DNA of 64,000 nucleotides from contig NZ_CP027706.1 in NCBI RefSeq assembly GCF_003850565.1, forward strand, positions 2,356,001 to 2,420,000, in the 5' to 3' direction. This document shows positions 35,219 through 44,306 of this stretch, one piece after another (within the stretch, counting starts at the first letter, position 1; each line of letters starts with the position of its first letter). Source of the stretch: Pseudomonas sessilinigenes (lineage in GTDB: Bacteria > Pseudomonadota > Gammaproteobacteria > Pseudomonadales > Pseudomonadaceae). The translations under genes and the position numbers were made by a program. A model generated the notes under the pieces. That model did not search any database and was not told the DNA's origin. It saw only the letters and a program-made list of their open reading frames with translations.

Positions 35219-36445
35219 TCAGCCCACCAGGGCTTTGCCGAAGATCTGCCGCGCGATGACCATGCGCTGGATCTCGTTGGTGCCTTCATAGATCTCGCTG
35301 ATCTTGTTGTCGCGATAGATCTCCTCGACCTTGTAGTGGCTGCCGTCCTGCGCCAGCTCGCGCAGGAAGCCGTAGCCACCGAAAATCTGCACGGCATCGC
35401 GAGCCATGTCGCCGGCCGCTTCGGTGGCATAGTACTTGGCCATGGCCGCTTCGGGCTCCGGAAACTCGTTGCCCAGGTCCATGCGCAGGGCCGCCTTGAT
35501 ATAGAGGTTGCGGGCGTTCTCGATGTGCGTCGCGCGCTCGGCCATGCGGAACTGCCAGTGCTGGAAGGCCCCCAGTTTCTTGCCGAATGCCTCGCGGCTG
35601 CGCAGGTGTCCGGTGGAGTGGTCGAATGCCGACTGGGCCATGCCCACGCCGGTAGCGGCGATGCCGATGCGGCCGTAGGTCAGGGTCGACAGGGCCACCC
35701 GCAGCCCCTGGTTGGGCTCGCCGATGCGCCGTTCCAGGGGCACTTCCACATCCTGCAAGTGCACGTCGGCCGTCAGTTGTCCACGATTGCCCATCTTGCG
35801 ATCGGGCTTGCCGATGCGTACGCCCGGTTGGTCGGTCTCCACCACCAGCTCCACCATGCCGTCCTCTTCGCTACGGCACAGCACCACGATGAAGTCGGCG
35901 ACCGGCGAGTTGGTGATGAAGCGCTTGTGTCCATTGACGATGTAGCGATCGCCCTCGAGCCGGGCGCTGGTGGCCACGGCCTTGGGTGACAGGTCGGTGC
36001 TGGCCAGGGGCTCGGTGGTGGCGAAGGCGCCGATCTTGTCGCCGTTGATCAAAGGGCGCAGATAGCGTTCGCGGATGAAGTCGCTGCCTCGCTCCAGGGT
36101 GCGTCCGGCGAGGATGCAATGCACGTCGAAGATCGCCGCGATCGAATTGCTGTGGTAGGCCAGCTCTTCGCAGGCCGTGGCCGTGGCCAGCACCCGGTGC
36201 TCCAGGCCAAGCCCGCCATCCTGGGTCAGGAAAGGGATGCGGAAGATGCCGTGGCGCGCCATGGCATCGAAGACGTCCCGGGGAAAGTTGGCCACGCTCT
36301 CGTCTCGGTGAGCGATTTCGTAGGCCCGTGGGGCGACGAATTCGTCGGCGAATGCCCGGACTTCCCGGCGGATCTCAAGCACTGCGGTGGAGGACATCAG
36401 GTCGTGGTAGAGCTCATCGGCCATGCGTTTGGGAAGGGTTGCCAT
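35219..36445 (-). CDS. Acyl-CoA dehydrogenase
   Basis: The 408-residue flavoenzyme has the dehydrogenase layout: helical start, beta domain with ATTEPLASTDLS, and helical end with GGYGFLREL and IYEGTNEIQR, whose glutamate (about residue 387) is the expected catalytic base. It oxidises an acyl-CoA to the enoyl-CoA and passes electrons to ETF. Start ATG 36445 has GAGG upstream; a longer open frame reading through 37159 is an artefact overlapping the next gene. It is the last gene of the block with DUF1329, DUF1302, RND and YCF48 genes. Confidence 0.93.
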   Translation of the reverse strand: MATLPKRMADELYHDLMSSTAVLEIRREVRAFADEFVAPRAYEIAHRDESVANFPRDVFDAMARHGIFRIPFLTQDGGLGLEHRVLATATACEELAYHSNSIAAIFDVHCILAGRTLERGSDFIRERYLRPLINGDKIGAFATTEPLASTDLSPKAVATSARLEGDRYIVNGHKRFITNSPVADFIVVLCRSEEDGMVELVVETDQPGVRIGKPDRKMGNRGQLTADVHLQDVEVPLERRIGEPNQGLRVALSTLTYGRIGIAATGVGMAQSAFDHSTGHLRSREAFGKKLGAFQHWQFRMAERATHIENARNLYIKAALRMDLGNEFPEPEAAMAKYYATEAAGDMARDAVQIFGGYGFLRELAQDGSHYKVEEIYRDNKISEIYEGTNEIQRMVIARQIFGKALVG

Positions 36446-36612
36446 TTTTACCTCTGTACCAACATTGTCGGGGTTGACTGTCTTGGCCTCCGCCGGCGCT
36501 GCCCCGGTTGGGGCCGCCCTGGGTGATGCCGCTTGCTGTGGGGGCCGTCCAGGGCTGTAGATCGCCTGGCCGGGACGCTCCCCAGGTCCTGTAAAAAACT
36601 GCCTTGGGGGGT

Positions 36613-37134
36613 TCAAGCCCCTGCGCCCTGGGACTCTGAGGGGGCCTGGGCGCCGAGGGTGACGCCGTTGTACTTGAGGAAGAACGCGTCGGCCCGCTGG
36701 GCGATGTCCGAGTAACGACCGGCGATCGCCAGTTGCATCATTTCCACCTGCAGTACCTCTTGCTCGACCATGTAGTCCAGGAATGCCCGGGCCTCGACAG
36801 GCCCGGCCTGGCGCAGTTTGCGCAGCCAGTCGACGTAATCGATGGTGCCCTTGTGGAAGACCCTGACCAGGGCTCCGAGCAGCACCTTGGGGGTCGATGA
36901 AATCAGCCAGGCCTTGAGCCGGGTCATGGCGGCGGGCGTGGCATCGAGCCCCCAGTGACGGGCCGCCGCCCCGTAGCGATCGGCGTTGAAGAGTTCCAGG
37001 TCCCAGTAGGTTTTCCAGAACACCTGGCTCTTGTCGCCTTCCAGGCGCTCGCACAGGCGCCGGACGGTGATCAGGGCGAAGGCGCGGTTGGCCAACTCCC
37101 GAGCGAAATCGTGAATGAATGCTTCGGATGCCAT
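36613..37134 (-). CDS. Unknown helical protein in the RND/DUF1302 block
   Basis: The 173-residue protein appears almost wholly alpha-helical, with EQEVLQVEMMQLAIAGR in the C-terminal third and a short disordered tail. No signal peptide or membrane segment is visible. I do not recognise the family. It lies between the acyl-CoA dehydrogenase and YCF48 genes on one strand, so it is probably part of the same transcription unit and may carry or tether the hydrophobic substrate; this is a guess. Confidence 0.7.
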   Translation of the reverse strand: MASEAFIHDFARELANRAFALITVRRLCERLEGDKSQVFWKTYWDLELFNADRYGAAARHWGLDATPAAMTRLKAWLISSTPKVLLGALVRVFHKGTIDYVDWLRKLRQAGPVEARAFLDYMVEQEVLQVEMMQLAIAGRYSDIAQRADAFFLKYNGVTLGAQAPSESQGAGA

Positions 37135-37174
37135 GGTGACTCTCCAGTTGGATGCTCAAGTAAAAGGGGCAGGG

Positions 37175-38110
37175 TTAATGGGTGAGCACGCCGGCCGGCC
37201 CGAACAGCAGCAACTGGCCGTTGGCACCAGGGGCCAGGGCCGAGAGGTTCAGGCGCTGTTCCTGGCGGGTGACGCGAAAGTGTTCGAGGTCCTGCTCGGC
37301 GACCGCGATCAGGCCGCCATTGCCCACCAGGGCCACGCGACCGTCGGCCAGTTGGGTGATCGCTGTGATCGACTCTTGGCTGGGGTTGTCCAGCGCGCGC
37401 CACTGCGTACCCGACGGGTCGCCGAGCAGCACCCGGCCGCTCATGCCTGCCAGCAATACCCGGCCATCGCGCAAGCCGAGCCCGCTCCAGAGCGAGCCGC
37501 TGGCACCGGTGTCCAGTGCCTGCCAGGTACTGCCATGGTCGCTGGAACGGTAGGCGTTGCCGGCTTCGGCGGCGATGAACAGGCCCGCCTGGCCGGAGGC
37601 GAAGATCTGGTTCAGGTGTCGGTCGTTGCCTTCCTCGCCGACTTGCAGGCGTTGCCAGCTCTGCCCGCCGTCCTGGGTCTGCGCGGCGTAGCCGTAGGCA
37701 CCGACGACGATGCCGTGCCGGGCATTCTCGAACCATACAGAGAGCAGCACCGGTTGTTGTTCCAGGTCGGGCAGGCGGGTCCAGGTCTCGCCGGCATCGT
37801 CGGTGTGCAGCAACAGTCCGGCGTGGCCCACCGCCCAGCCCTGGCGCGGGTCGATGAAGCTCAGGGCGGTGAGCAAGCCATCCACCGGCACGCTTCGCGC
37901 CTGGTGCCAGGCTTGGCCATCGTCGGAGAGGATCACCACGCCATGGTCGCCAACGGCCACCAGGCGTTGGCCGGCCTTGGCCACCGCCACCAGGGAGGCG
38001 TGCTGTGGATTGTCCAGGGGGCTGGCGGGCATCTGGGCCGCCCATGGCTGGTCGCCGAAGGCCAGGCCCAGGAGCAGCAGGGGCAGGCTCAGCAAGCGGA
38101 TTGCAGGCAT
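37175..38110 (-). CDS. YCF48/BNR beta-propeller protein, exported
   Basis: The 311-residue protein has a signal peptide ending near QPWAAQ and repeated propeller blades of the YCF48 type, such as LSFIDPRQGWAVGHAGLLLHTDDAGETWTR cut into repeats with GETW/GQSW/GSTW turns. The plant and cyanobacterial relative HCF136/YCF48 assists photosystem assembly; in proteobacteria its copies usually sit next to RND/MMPL genes, as here. It probably acts as an assembly or scaffold partner of the transporter. ATG 38110 has GAGGAG eight bases upstream. Confidence 0.88.
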   Translation of the reverse strand: MPAIRLLSLPLLLLGLAFGDQPWAAQMPASPLDNPQHASLVAVAKAGQRLVAVGDHGVVILSDDGQAWHQARSVPVDGLLTALSFIDPRQGWAVGHAGLLLHTDDAGETWTRLPDLEQQPVLLSVWFENARHGIVVGAYGYAAQTQDGGQSWQRLQVGEEGNDRHLNQIFASGQAGLFIAAEAGNAYRSSDHGSTWQALDTGASGSLWSGLGLRDGRVLLAGMSGRVLLGDPSGTQWRALDNPSQESITAITQLADGRVALVGNGGLIAVAEQDLEHFRVTRQEQRLNLSALAPGANGQLLLFGPAGVLTH

Positions 38111-38126
38111 CGGGGGTTCTCCTCTT

Positions 38127-40487
38127 TCAGTGCGCAATCAGGGGCGCACGGATCGGCCCCCGTCGTGGAACCAGGGTTTCCAGGACCACCGCCAATGCCG
38201 GTAGCAGGGTGATTGCCATGAGCATGTTGGCCATGAACATGAAGGTCAGCAGCAGGCCCATGTCGGCCTGGAACTTCAGGGCCGAGAACGACCAGGTGGC
38301 GACTCCCACGGACAGCGTCAGGGCCGTGAACACCGTGGCCACGCCCACTTCGCGCAGGGCGTGCTGGAACGCGCTGACGATGTCCCGGCCCTGGGCGAGA
38401 TGCATCTGCAGGCGGTTGTAGATGTAGAACGCGTAATCCACGCCGACGCCGACCGCCAGTACCATCACTGGCAGGGTGGCCACGGTCAGGCCGATATCCA
38501 GCGCCTTCATGAACCAGTAGCCGAGGAAGGTGGCCAGGGTCAGTGGCAGGCAGCAGGCCAGCATCGCCCGCCAATCGCGATAGACCAGGAACACCAGCAG
38601 CACGATGGTCAGGTAGACATAGAGCATCATCGGCAGCTCGGAAGACTCCACCACCTCGTTGGTGGCGGCCTGCACGCCAGCGTTGCCGCTGGCCAGGCGC
38701 ACGGTGACCCCGGCCATGGGGTACTGCTCGCGGTAGTCCTCTACGGCCCGCACCACCCGTTTGAGAGTACTGGCCTTGTGATCGGCCAGGTACAGGTTGA
38801 TTGGCAGCAGGGTGCAGTCGGCGTTGTACAGGCGCAGGGCCTCGGGCACCTGGCGCACGGCCTCGCCCAGCGACAGCTCGTCCGCGGGCAGCGCGGCCCA
38901 TTTGGGATTGCCTTCGTTGACGCCGGAGGCCGCGAGTTTGGTCATGCCTGGCAGCGATTGCGCCGAGAGCACCCCGGGTACGTTGCCCAGGTACCAGGTC
39001 AGGCGATCCACGTAGGTCATCGTCTCGTGCTGGTAGCAGCCACCCGCCGGGGTCTCCACGGCGACGGTGAACAGGTCCAGGCCGAGGGCGAAGTGCCCGA
39101 CCACGCTTTGCACGTCCAGGTTGTAGCGCGAGTCGGCGTGCAGCTCCGGGGCCCCCGGCAGCACATGGCCGATATGCCGGCCCTGGCTCTGCCAGACCGC
39201 CACGGCCAGGAGCACCAGGCACAGCAGGGTGGCGATGAACGCATTGCGAGGTTCAGCGATCCGCCCCAGTTTCACCATGGTGTCGTCGCGCCAGGCCCGC
39301 AGCTTTTCCAGGCGGGCCACATAGGCACGATCGAAGCTGAAGTAGCTGGCCAGCAGCGGCAGCATGATCAGGTTGGTGACGATCTTGTAGGCCACGCCTA
39401 CCGAGGCCGTGATGGCCAGCTCGCGGATCATCGGGATAGGCACCAGCACCAGGGTCGCGAAACCGACGAAGGCGGTGATCAGGGCCAGGGTGCCGGGAAT
39501 CATCAGGCCCCGGAAGCTGCTGCGCGCAGCGCCCATGCCAGTGGCCCCGGCGCAGATTTCCTTGGCGATGAAATTGACCTGCTGCACCCCATGGGAGACG
39601 CCGATGGCGAACACCAGGAACGGCACCAGGATCGCCAGTGGGTCGAGGCCGAAGCCCAGTAGCGTCAAGGTGCCGAACTGCCAGACCACCGACACCAGCG
39701 AGCACAGCAACGGCAGCAGGGTCAGCACCCAGGAGCGGGTGTACCAGTACACCGCCAGGGCGGTGAGGACGAAGGCCAGGCCGAAGAACTCCACCACGCT
39801 CTTGGCTCCGGCGCCGATATCGCCCATCTGCTTGGCAAAGCCGATGATCTGGATGTCGTAGTCGGCGTCGGCGTACTGGCTGCGCACCTGGTCTTCCAGG
39901 CGCTGGCTGAACTCCAGGTAGTTCAGTCTCGCGCCGGTTTGCGGGTCCGGGTCGGCCAGTTCGGCCACTACCATGGCCCCTGACTGATCGTTGGCCACCA
40001 GGCTGCCGATGAAACCGCCAATGATGGTGCGCTCGCGGATACCAGCGATCGCCTGTTCGTCCAGGGTGCCGACGGTGACATCGCCACCGACCACGTCCTC
40101 GGCCTTCATGCCTTGCTCGGTGATTTGTACCGCGCGGATGTTCGGGGTCCACAGCGAGGTCACGCTGCGTCGGTCGATCCCGGGCAGGAAGAACAGGGTC
40201 TGGGTCAAGTCGTACAGGCGGGTCAGCGCCTGCTTGTTCCAGATATCGCCGTGCCTGGCGTGCAGCACCACGATGACCCGGTTGGCGCCGAACAGCACAT
40301 CGCGGTACTGGTTGAAGGTCTTGATGAAGGCATGTTGTTGCGGCAACTGCTTGTCAAAGCCTGCCGACATCTCCAGGCGAGAAGCGAAAGAGCCCATGAC
40401 CAGGGTGATCACCGCCAGCACGGCGAGGGTAGCCAGGCGGTGGCGGAAGAAGAAACGCTCAAGTGTCGACACCAAAAAAGCCAGCAT
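38127..40487 (-). CDS. RND/MMPL-superfamily transporter
   Basis: The 786-residue inner-membrane protein has twelve helices in the RND arrangement: one helix, a large periplasmic loop, five helices, then the repeat. Landmarks are LPVMVLAVGVGVDYAFYIYN in the second half and IAILVPFLVFAIGVSHGVQQ in the first. It is the MMPL/HpnN-like single-protein type without MFP or OMF partners nearby. Relatives move lipids, hopanoids or hydrophobic acids. It starts at ATG 40487 and ends just before the YCF48 gene (16-base gap). With the DUF1302 barrel and the DUF1329 protein it could form a transenvelope path. Confidence 0.9.
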   Translation of the reverse strand: MLAFLVSTLERFFFRHRLATLAVLAVITLVMGSFASRLEMSAGFDKQLPQQHAFIKTFNQYRDVLFGANRVIVVLHARHGDIWNKQALTRLYDLTQTLFFLPGIDRRSVTSLWTPNIRAVQITEQGMKAEDVVGGDVTVGTLDEQAIAGIRERTIIGGFIGSLVANDQSGAMVVAELADPDPQTGARLNYLEFSQRLEDQVRSQYADADYDIQIIGFAKQMGDIGAGAKSVVEFFGLAFVLTALAVYWYTRSWVLTLLPLLCSLVSVVWQFGTLTLLGFGLDPLAILVPFLVFAIGVSHGVQQVNFIAKEICAGATGMGAARSSFRGLMIPGTLALITAFVGFATLVLVPIPMIRELAITASVGVAYKIVTNLIMLPLLASYFSFDRAYVARLEKLRAWRDDTMVKLGRIAEPRNAFIATLLCLVLLAVAVWQSQGRHIGHVLPGAPELHADSRYNLDVQSVVGHFALGLDLFTVAVETPAGGCYQHETMTYVDRLTWYLGNVPGVLSAQSLPGMTKLAASGVNEGNPKWAALPADELSLGEAVRQVPEALRLYNADCTLLPINLYLADHKASTLKRVVRAVEDYREQYPMAGVTVRLASGNAGVQAATNEVVESSELPMMLYVYLTIVLLVFLVYRDWRAMLACCLPLTLATFLGYWFMKALDIGLTVATLPVMVLAVGVGVDYAFYIYNRLQMHLAQGRDIVSAFQHALREVGVATVFTALTLSVGVATWSFSALKFQADMGLLLTFMFMANMLMAITLLPALAVVLETLVPRRGPIRAPLIAH

Positions 40488-40569
40488 GGAATGCCTCGAT
40501 ACAGCGCAGCCCGCCAGTGGCGACCGGTGCGGCAAGCCGCTCCCGGACCCTTGGCGAGCCGGGGCCGGG

Positions 40570-42417
40570 TCAGAACGAGTAGGAAATATTGCCGCTGAGG
40601 AAATCACGGTCGGCCATCAGGTTATTGGCGCCGCCGCCCCAGAACTGCACCCATTGCACGCCGCCTTTCCAACGGTCGCGGTAGTTGAACAGCAGTGCCG
40701 TGCTCAGCGACCTGCGCCCCTCGATGAAGGGCGAGGCGTTGGGGGTGGTGCCGTGGACGTCATGGCTGAAATCCAACTGTGGCGTGACGGTGATGCCGCT
40801 GCCGAACAGGTCCGGGTAGTTGATCCCGAACTCGGTCACGTAGCCCCAGGAGGTCTTGTCCGGTATCGAGTAGTCCGGCAGGGCGTAGGGAACCTTGCCG
40901 GAGGTATCCAGGCCCGGATAGTGAGTGACCACCGCTTCGGCCAGGATGAAGGCGTCGGATGCACCCAGCGTGGCGGGAATGAAGCCCAGGGGGTCGTTGC
41001 CCGAGAAGTTGTAGATGGCGTTGATGTCGGCCTGCCACTTGCGTTCGTTGACGAAGCCCTTGCTCACCCCGGTATCGAACACGCTGTACTTGTTGTACGC
41101 GCCGCTGAAGGCCTGGCCGAAGGGCACGGTGGGGTCGATGGCGACGCTGTCCTGAGGGCGGAACGACAGCTCGCCGGCCACGGCTACGGGGCCGGCCATG
41201 GTGCTCATCGAGATGCCGAACAGGTCTTTGTCCTGGCCGTAGTTGATGAAGTAGTTGTCCACCACCAGGTTGTCGGGGTTGTTGCGGGCGGTGTAGCCAA
41301 CGAATGGCAGCTTGTCGTGGTAGCGCTGGTAGAAGAAGCCGAACTCGGTGGCGATACTCTCTGCGGTCCAGCGCAGTGCCACGCCGTATTGGCCGCCATC
41401 GCCCGGCTTGCGCTCGCCGGCATAAGGCACCGCCAGGCCCGCTGCCACCAGTTGCGCGGTGCCCAGGCCGGTGTTCAGAGGATCGCCGCAGCGTCCCGTG
41501 GGCGTGCCAGCGCAGGCCCCGGGGCTCAACCCCTCGAGATAGTGGGTGGGGTAGTAGATCGCGCGGCGCCCTTCGCCCACCACGTCGGTGGTGGAGAAGT
41601 AGGTGCCGACCGGGTCCACGTCATAGGCATTCCACTTGAACTGATAGTAGGCCTCCAGGTTCAGCGTCTCGGTCAGGCCGATATTGAACGAGGCCATCGG
41701 TGCCGGAATGAACACTTCCTTGAGCTGGGTGCCGGGGGTGTGGAACTTGGGCAGGCTCAGGGCGTTGATCTGGTTGATGCCGCCGGACATGAAGATCTCC
41801 GAGCCCCAACTGATCACCTGGTTGCCGAGCTTGGCCTTGGCCGGCATGTCGGCGATGTCGAAGCTCTTGGCCAGCCACAGGTCCAGCAGGTCGAAGCGCT
41901 CGGTGGCATCGCGCTTGGCCGTGTGCTCCAGGTCGGTGCGCCGGGTATCGTCCATCTTGAAGTCCCGGGCCCAGGCCACGCGCCCGAGCGCGCTCCAGCC
42001 ATCGCCGAACTTCAGGCTCAGCTCATGGGTGCCCTTGACGACCTGGGAATATACATCGTGCTTGCGATAGTTCAGGTCGCCATCGTCGGAGTTGGAGAAG
42101 TTGATATCGGCATTGGCATAGCCGTTGCCGCGTCCGAGGTTGTAGTAGCGGCCCAGCTCGTTGTCGATGCCGTTGTTGCAACCACCGTTATCGCCGCCCA
42201 GCTGGCGGCATGCGGGGGATTGCAGGCGGCTGGCAAAACCATAGGAGAGCGTGGAGTCGAAGCTGCCTGACAGGCCGTCCGCGCTGCCGAAGAGGACGGC
42301 GTGGCTGGCCGGTATCCAGGCCAGGTTGGAAGCCACGGTCATGGTCAGGACCAGGGTCTTGCGCGAGCAGAGGCTTGGCTTGGGCACCGAGTCGCCGCCT
42401 TTTTTATACTTGTGCAT
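40570..42417 (-). CDS. DUF1302 outer-membrane barrel-like protein
   Basis: The 615-residue protein has a signal peptide (about 1-40, ending SHA) and a beta-rich mature part ending ISYSF, with the C-terminal aromatic residue typical of outer-membrane barrels. It matches the DUF1302 family, always next to DUF1329 in Pseudomonas. ATG 42417 is chosen. Exact substrate unknown, but related pairs occur in gene sets for long-chain, sterol-like or alkane-type compounds. It lies between the DUF1329 gene and the RND gene. Confidence 0.88.
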   Translation of the reverse strand: MHKYKKGGDSVPKPSLCSRKTLVLTMTVASNLAWIPASHAVLFGSADGLSGSFDSTLSYGFASRLQSPACRQLGGDNGGCNNGIDNELGRYYNLGRGNGYANADINFSNSDDGDLNYRKHDVYSQVVKGTHELSLKFGDGWSALGRVAWARDFKMDDTRRTDLEHTAKRDATERFDLLDLWLAKSFDIADMPAKAKLGNQVISWGSEIFMSGGINQINALSLPKFHTPGTQLKEVFIPAPMASFNIGLTETLNLEAYYQFKWNAYDVDPVGTYFSTTDVVGEGRRAIYYPTHYLEGLSPGACAGTPTGRCGDPLNTGLGTAQLVAAGLAVPYAGERKPGDGGQYGVALRWTAESIATEFGFFYQRYHDKLPFVGYTARNNPDNLVVDNYFINYGQDKDLFGISMSTMAGPVAVAGELSFRPQDSVAIDPTVPFGQAFSGAYNKYSVFDTGVSKGFVNERKWQADINAIYNFSGNDPLGFIPATLGASDAFILAEAVVTHYPGLDTSGKVPYALPDYSIPDKTSWGYVTEFGINYPDLFGSGITVTPQLDFSHDVHGTTPNASPFIEGRRSLSTALLFNYRDRWKGGVQWVQFWGGGANNLMADRDFLSGNISYSF

Positions 42418-42436
42418 GGCGTTTTCCCCGGGTCGA

Positions 42437-43798
42437 TCAACGTTCGCCGCGACGGCGCAGTTCGTTGGAGTTGAACATCTTGTCGTTGACCCGGCCTTCC
42501 TGGCCGGCGGTGAGATCCAGCACCTGGCCTTCCTGGGTGAAGCCATCGGCAATGTAGCGCCGGGCAATCAGGTCGTAGCTCAGGTATTCGAAACTGGTGC
42601 AGGCCTGGATTTCGGGAGCGGCCCACAGGCTGCCTTCCTGGACGCGCCAGAGGTTGCCCTTGGCGTCGTACATGTCGACGTGCAACAGGCTCCAGCTGTC
42701 TTCGTCGAAGAAGAACACGCGCTTGGCGAAGGAGTGGCGCTTGTCGGCCTTGACGGTGGCCTCGACCACCCAGACCCGGTGCTTCTCGTAGCGCTGCACA
42801 TCGCGGTTGAGGTAGTCCTGGCCGATCAGTTGCTCGTACTTGTTGGCCTTGTCGACCAGCTTGTAGGAGTTGTACGGCACGATCATTTCCTGCTTGCCCA
42901 GCAACTTGAAGTCGTAGCGATCCAGCGCTCCGGTGAACATGTTGATCTGGTCGACGAAGTACAGGTTGTCGGAGCCGGCGATCGGGTTGTCATAGGCAAA
43001 GGACGGTGCCTGGCGTACACGCCGCTGGCCGGGGAAATAGATCCATGAGCTCTGTACCTTGTCGAGGAAGGCATGCACCAGGTACATCTCCCCGGCCCTG
43101 GACGACGGCGATAGCACGTCATACAGCAGCTTGGCCTCGATGCCGTCGGTGTCGCCCGGTGCTTTCACCGCGGCATTGTTGTAGGGGTAGTACTCGTAGG
43201 CCCACTGCCGGACCTCGGAGAGGGCCGCATTCTTTTCGCGCAGCAGGAACGAGATCTGCGCTCGACGTCCCTTGGCCATGTAGCGCAGCTTGTAGTTCCA
43301 CATGGCTTCGATGCCGTTCTGCGGAATCGGGAACGGTACCGCTGCTCCCGCGGCCTGCTCCAGGCGCCAGCCATCGCTGCCAATGCGTGCCTGGCCGGCG
43401 AATGTGCGGGTGCGCTCGGCCACTTCGGCCGGGATCGGGCAACTGCGCCGGGTCGGATAGACGTCCAGGCGGTAGCCTGGGTAGGCCTTGATCAGGGCCG
43501 CTTGACCTGCGGGCAGCAGTTGCAGGTACTGGGCCAGGTTGCGCGAGTCGATGGAGTACAGCGGTTTGTCACTGGCGTAAGGATTGCCATGGCCGGCCGA
43601 CCAGCCGGTGGGAGCCTGGGTCAGGCCTCCGGTCCAGGCCGGGATGCTGCCGTCGGCATTGCCGGCTTTCTCGGCCCCGATGGGGGTCAGTCGATTGCCC
43701 AGCTGGCTCAGGTCGGCCGCGGGGGCAGCCTGTGCCTGGACAGTACCGAGCAGCGCCAACAGCGCGCCGCCCAACAGCGAAAGCGAAGGGTGTGTCAT
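42437..43798 (-). CDS. DUF1329 periplasmic protein
   Basis: The 453-residue protein has a clear signal peptide (about 1-25, ending QAQA) and a soluble beta-rich mature region. It matches DUF1329, whose members are related to the lipoprotein carriers LolA/LolB in fold, so it may shuttle a hydrophobic ligand across the periplasm. It is first in its unit and starts at ATG 43798 with AGGAG upstream. The 20-base gap to DUF1302 supports coupled expression. Confidence 0.88.
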   Translation of the reverse strand: MTHPSLSLLGGALLALLGTVQAQAAPAADLSQLGNRLTPIGAEKAGNADGSIPAWTGGLTQAPTGWSAGHGNPYASDKPLYSIDSRNLAQYLQLLPAGQAALIKAYPGYRLDVYPTRRSCPIPAEVAERTRTFAGQARIGSDGWRLEQAAGAAVPFPIPQNGIEAMWNYKLRYMAKGRRAQISFLLREKNAALSEVRQWAYEYYPYNNAAVKAPGDTDGIEAKLLYDVLSPSSRAGEMYLVHAFLDKVQSSWIYFPGQRRVRQAPSFAYDNPIAGSDNLYFVDQINMFTGALDRYDFKLLGKQEMIVPYNSYKLVDKANKYEQLIGQDYLNRDVQRYEKHRVWVVEATVKADKRHSFAKRVFFFDEDSWSLLHVDMYDAKGNLWRVQEGSLWAAPEIQACTSFEYLSYDLIARRYIADGFTQEGQVLDLTAGQEGRVNDKMFNSNELRRRGER

Positions 43799-44306
43799 GA
43801 ACTTCTCCTGGGGAGCTTTTTGTGTTTATCGGGAAGCAGTTCGAAGTGACTCGCAAGGGTAGGGGTGACGCTGTTCCGCATTGCACGGAAGTGGTTCGCC
43901 GGCAGGGCTGTGGTACGCACCGTACCCATGCCCCGGTCGTGTCGCGCAAGCCGCAGCGCGTTCCGGCAAATGGCTCGACGCCCCGCAGTAGAGTCTGCTC
44001 GCAGTCATCTACTCACCCTCTTTATTGGTTTTTTTGGTGGTGCGCATGCAGGCGGTCCGGGAGGCGATGGAGACTGGCTAGTGCGGCTCGCCTGCCAGGT
44101 CAAGTTATACAAAAGCGCTTGGGGCGGCTTGGCCGCAGAGGCCAGGGCAGTTGCCATCTGGTGCCAGCCTGGTTGTCGGTGCGCTAGGGGGGAGGGAACG
44201 TGGCGCAGGCGGTGTTCGATGTCGAGGTCGAGGTCGAGGTCGAGCCCAGGGATGCTCGCTGCGCCGGGATATCAATACGTGCTGGCAACCCATGGGGCGC
44301 TGGCGT
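43799..44306. other. 508-base gap upstream of the DUF1329 unit
   Basis: No gene is convincing here. A 60-codon open frame on the minus strand (43826-44008) has a ribosome-like GAGGGTGAG before its ATG but looks non-coding. The gap should contain the DUF1329-unit promoter and the target of the AraC-type regulator. A T-rich tract, TTTATTGGTTTTTTTGG, lies at about 44022-44038. Confidence 0.4.
44221..44244. repeat. (GTCGAG)4 short tandem repeat
   Basis: Four exact copies of GTCGAG stand head to tail, followed by CCC. It lies between the AraC-type gene and the DUF1329 gene, in non-coding sequence. Copy number could vary by slippage and change spacing of a nearby site, but no promoter was identified to support this. 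Confidence 0.7.

Noticed and set aside
36446..37159. N-terminal extension of the acyl-CoA dehydrogenase frame
   Set aside because: It overlaps the unknown 173-residue gene, contains arginine/proline-rich non-natural sequence, and ATG 36445 has a good ribosome site and the right family length.
43826..44008. 60-codon frame with a plausible ribosome site upstream of DUF1329
   Set aside because: Residue content looks random and no relatives come to mind; could be leader RNA instead.
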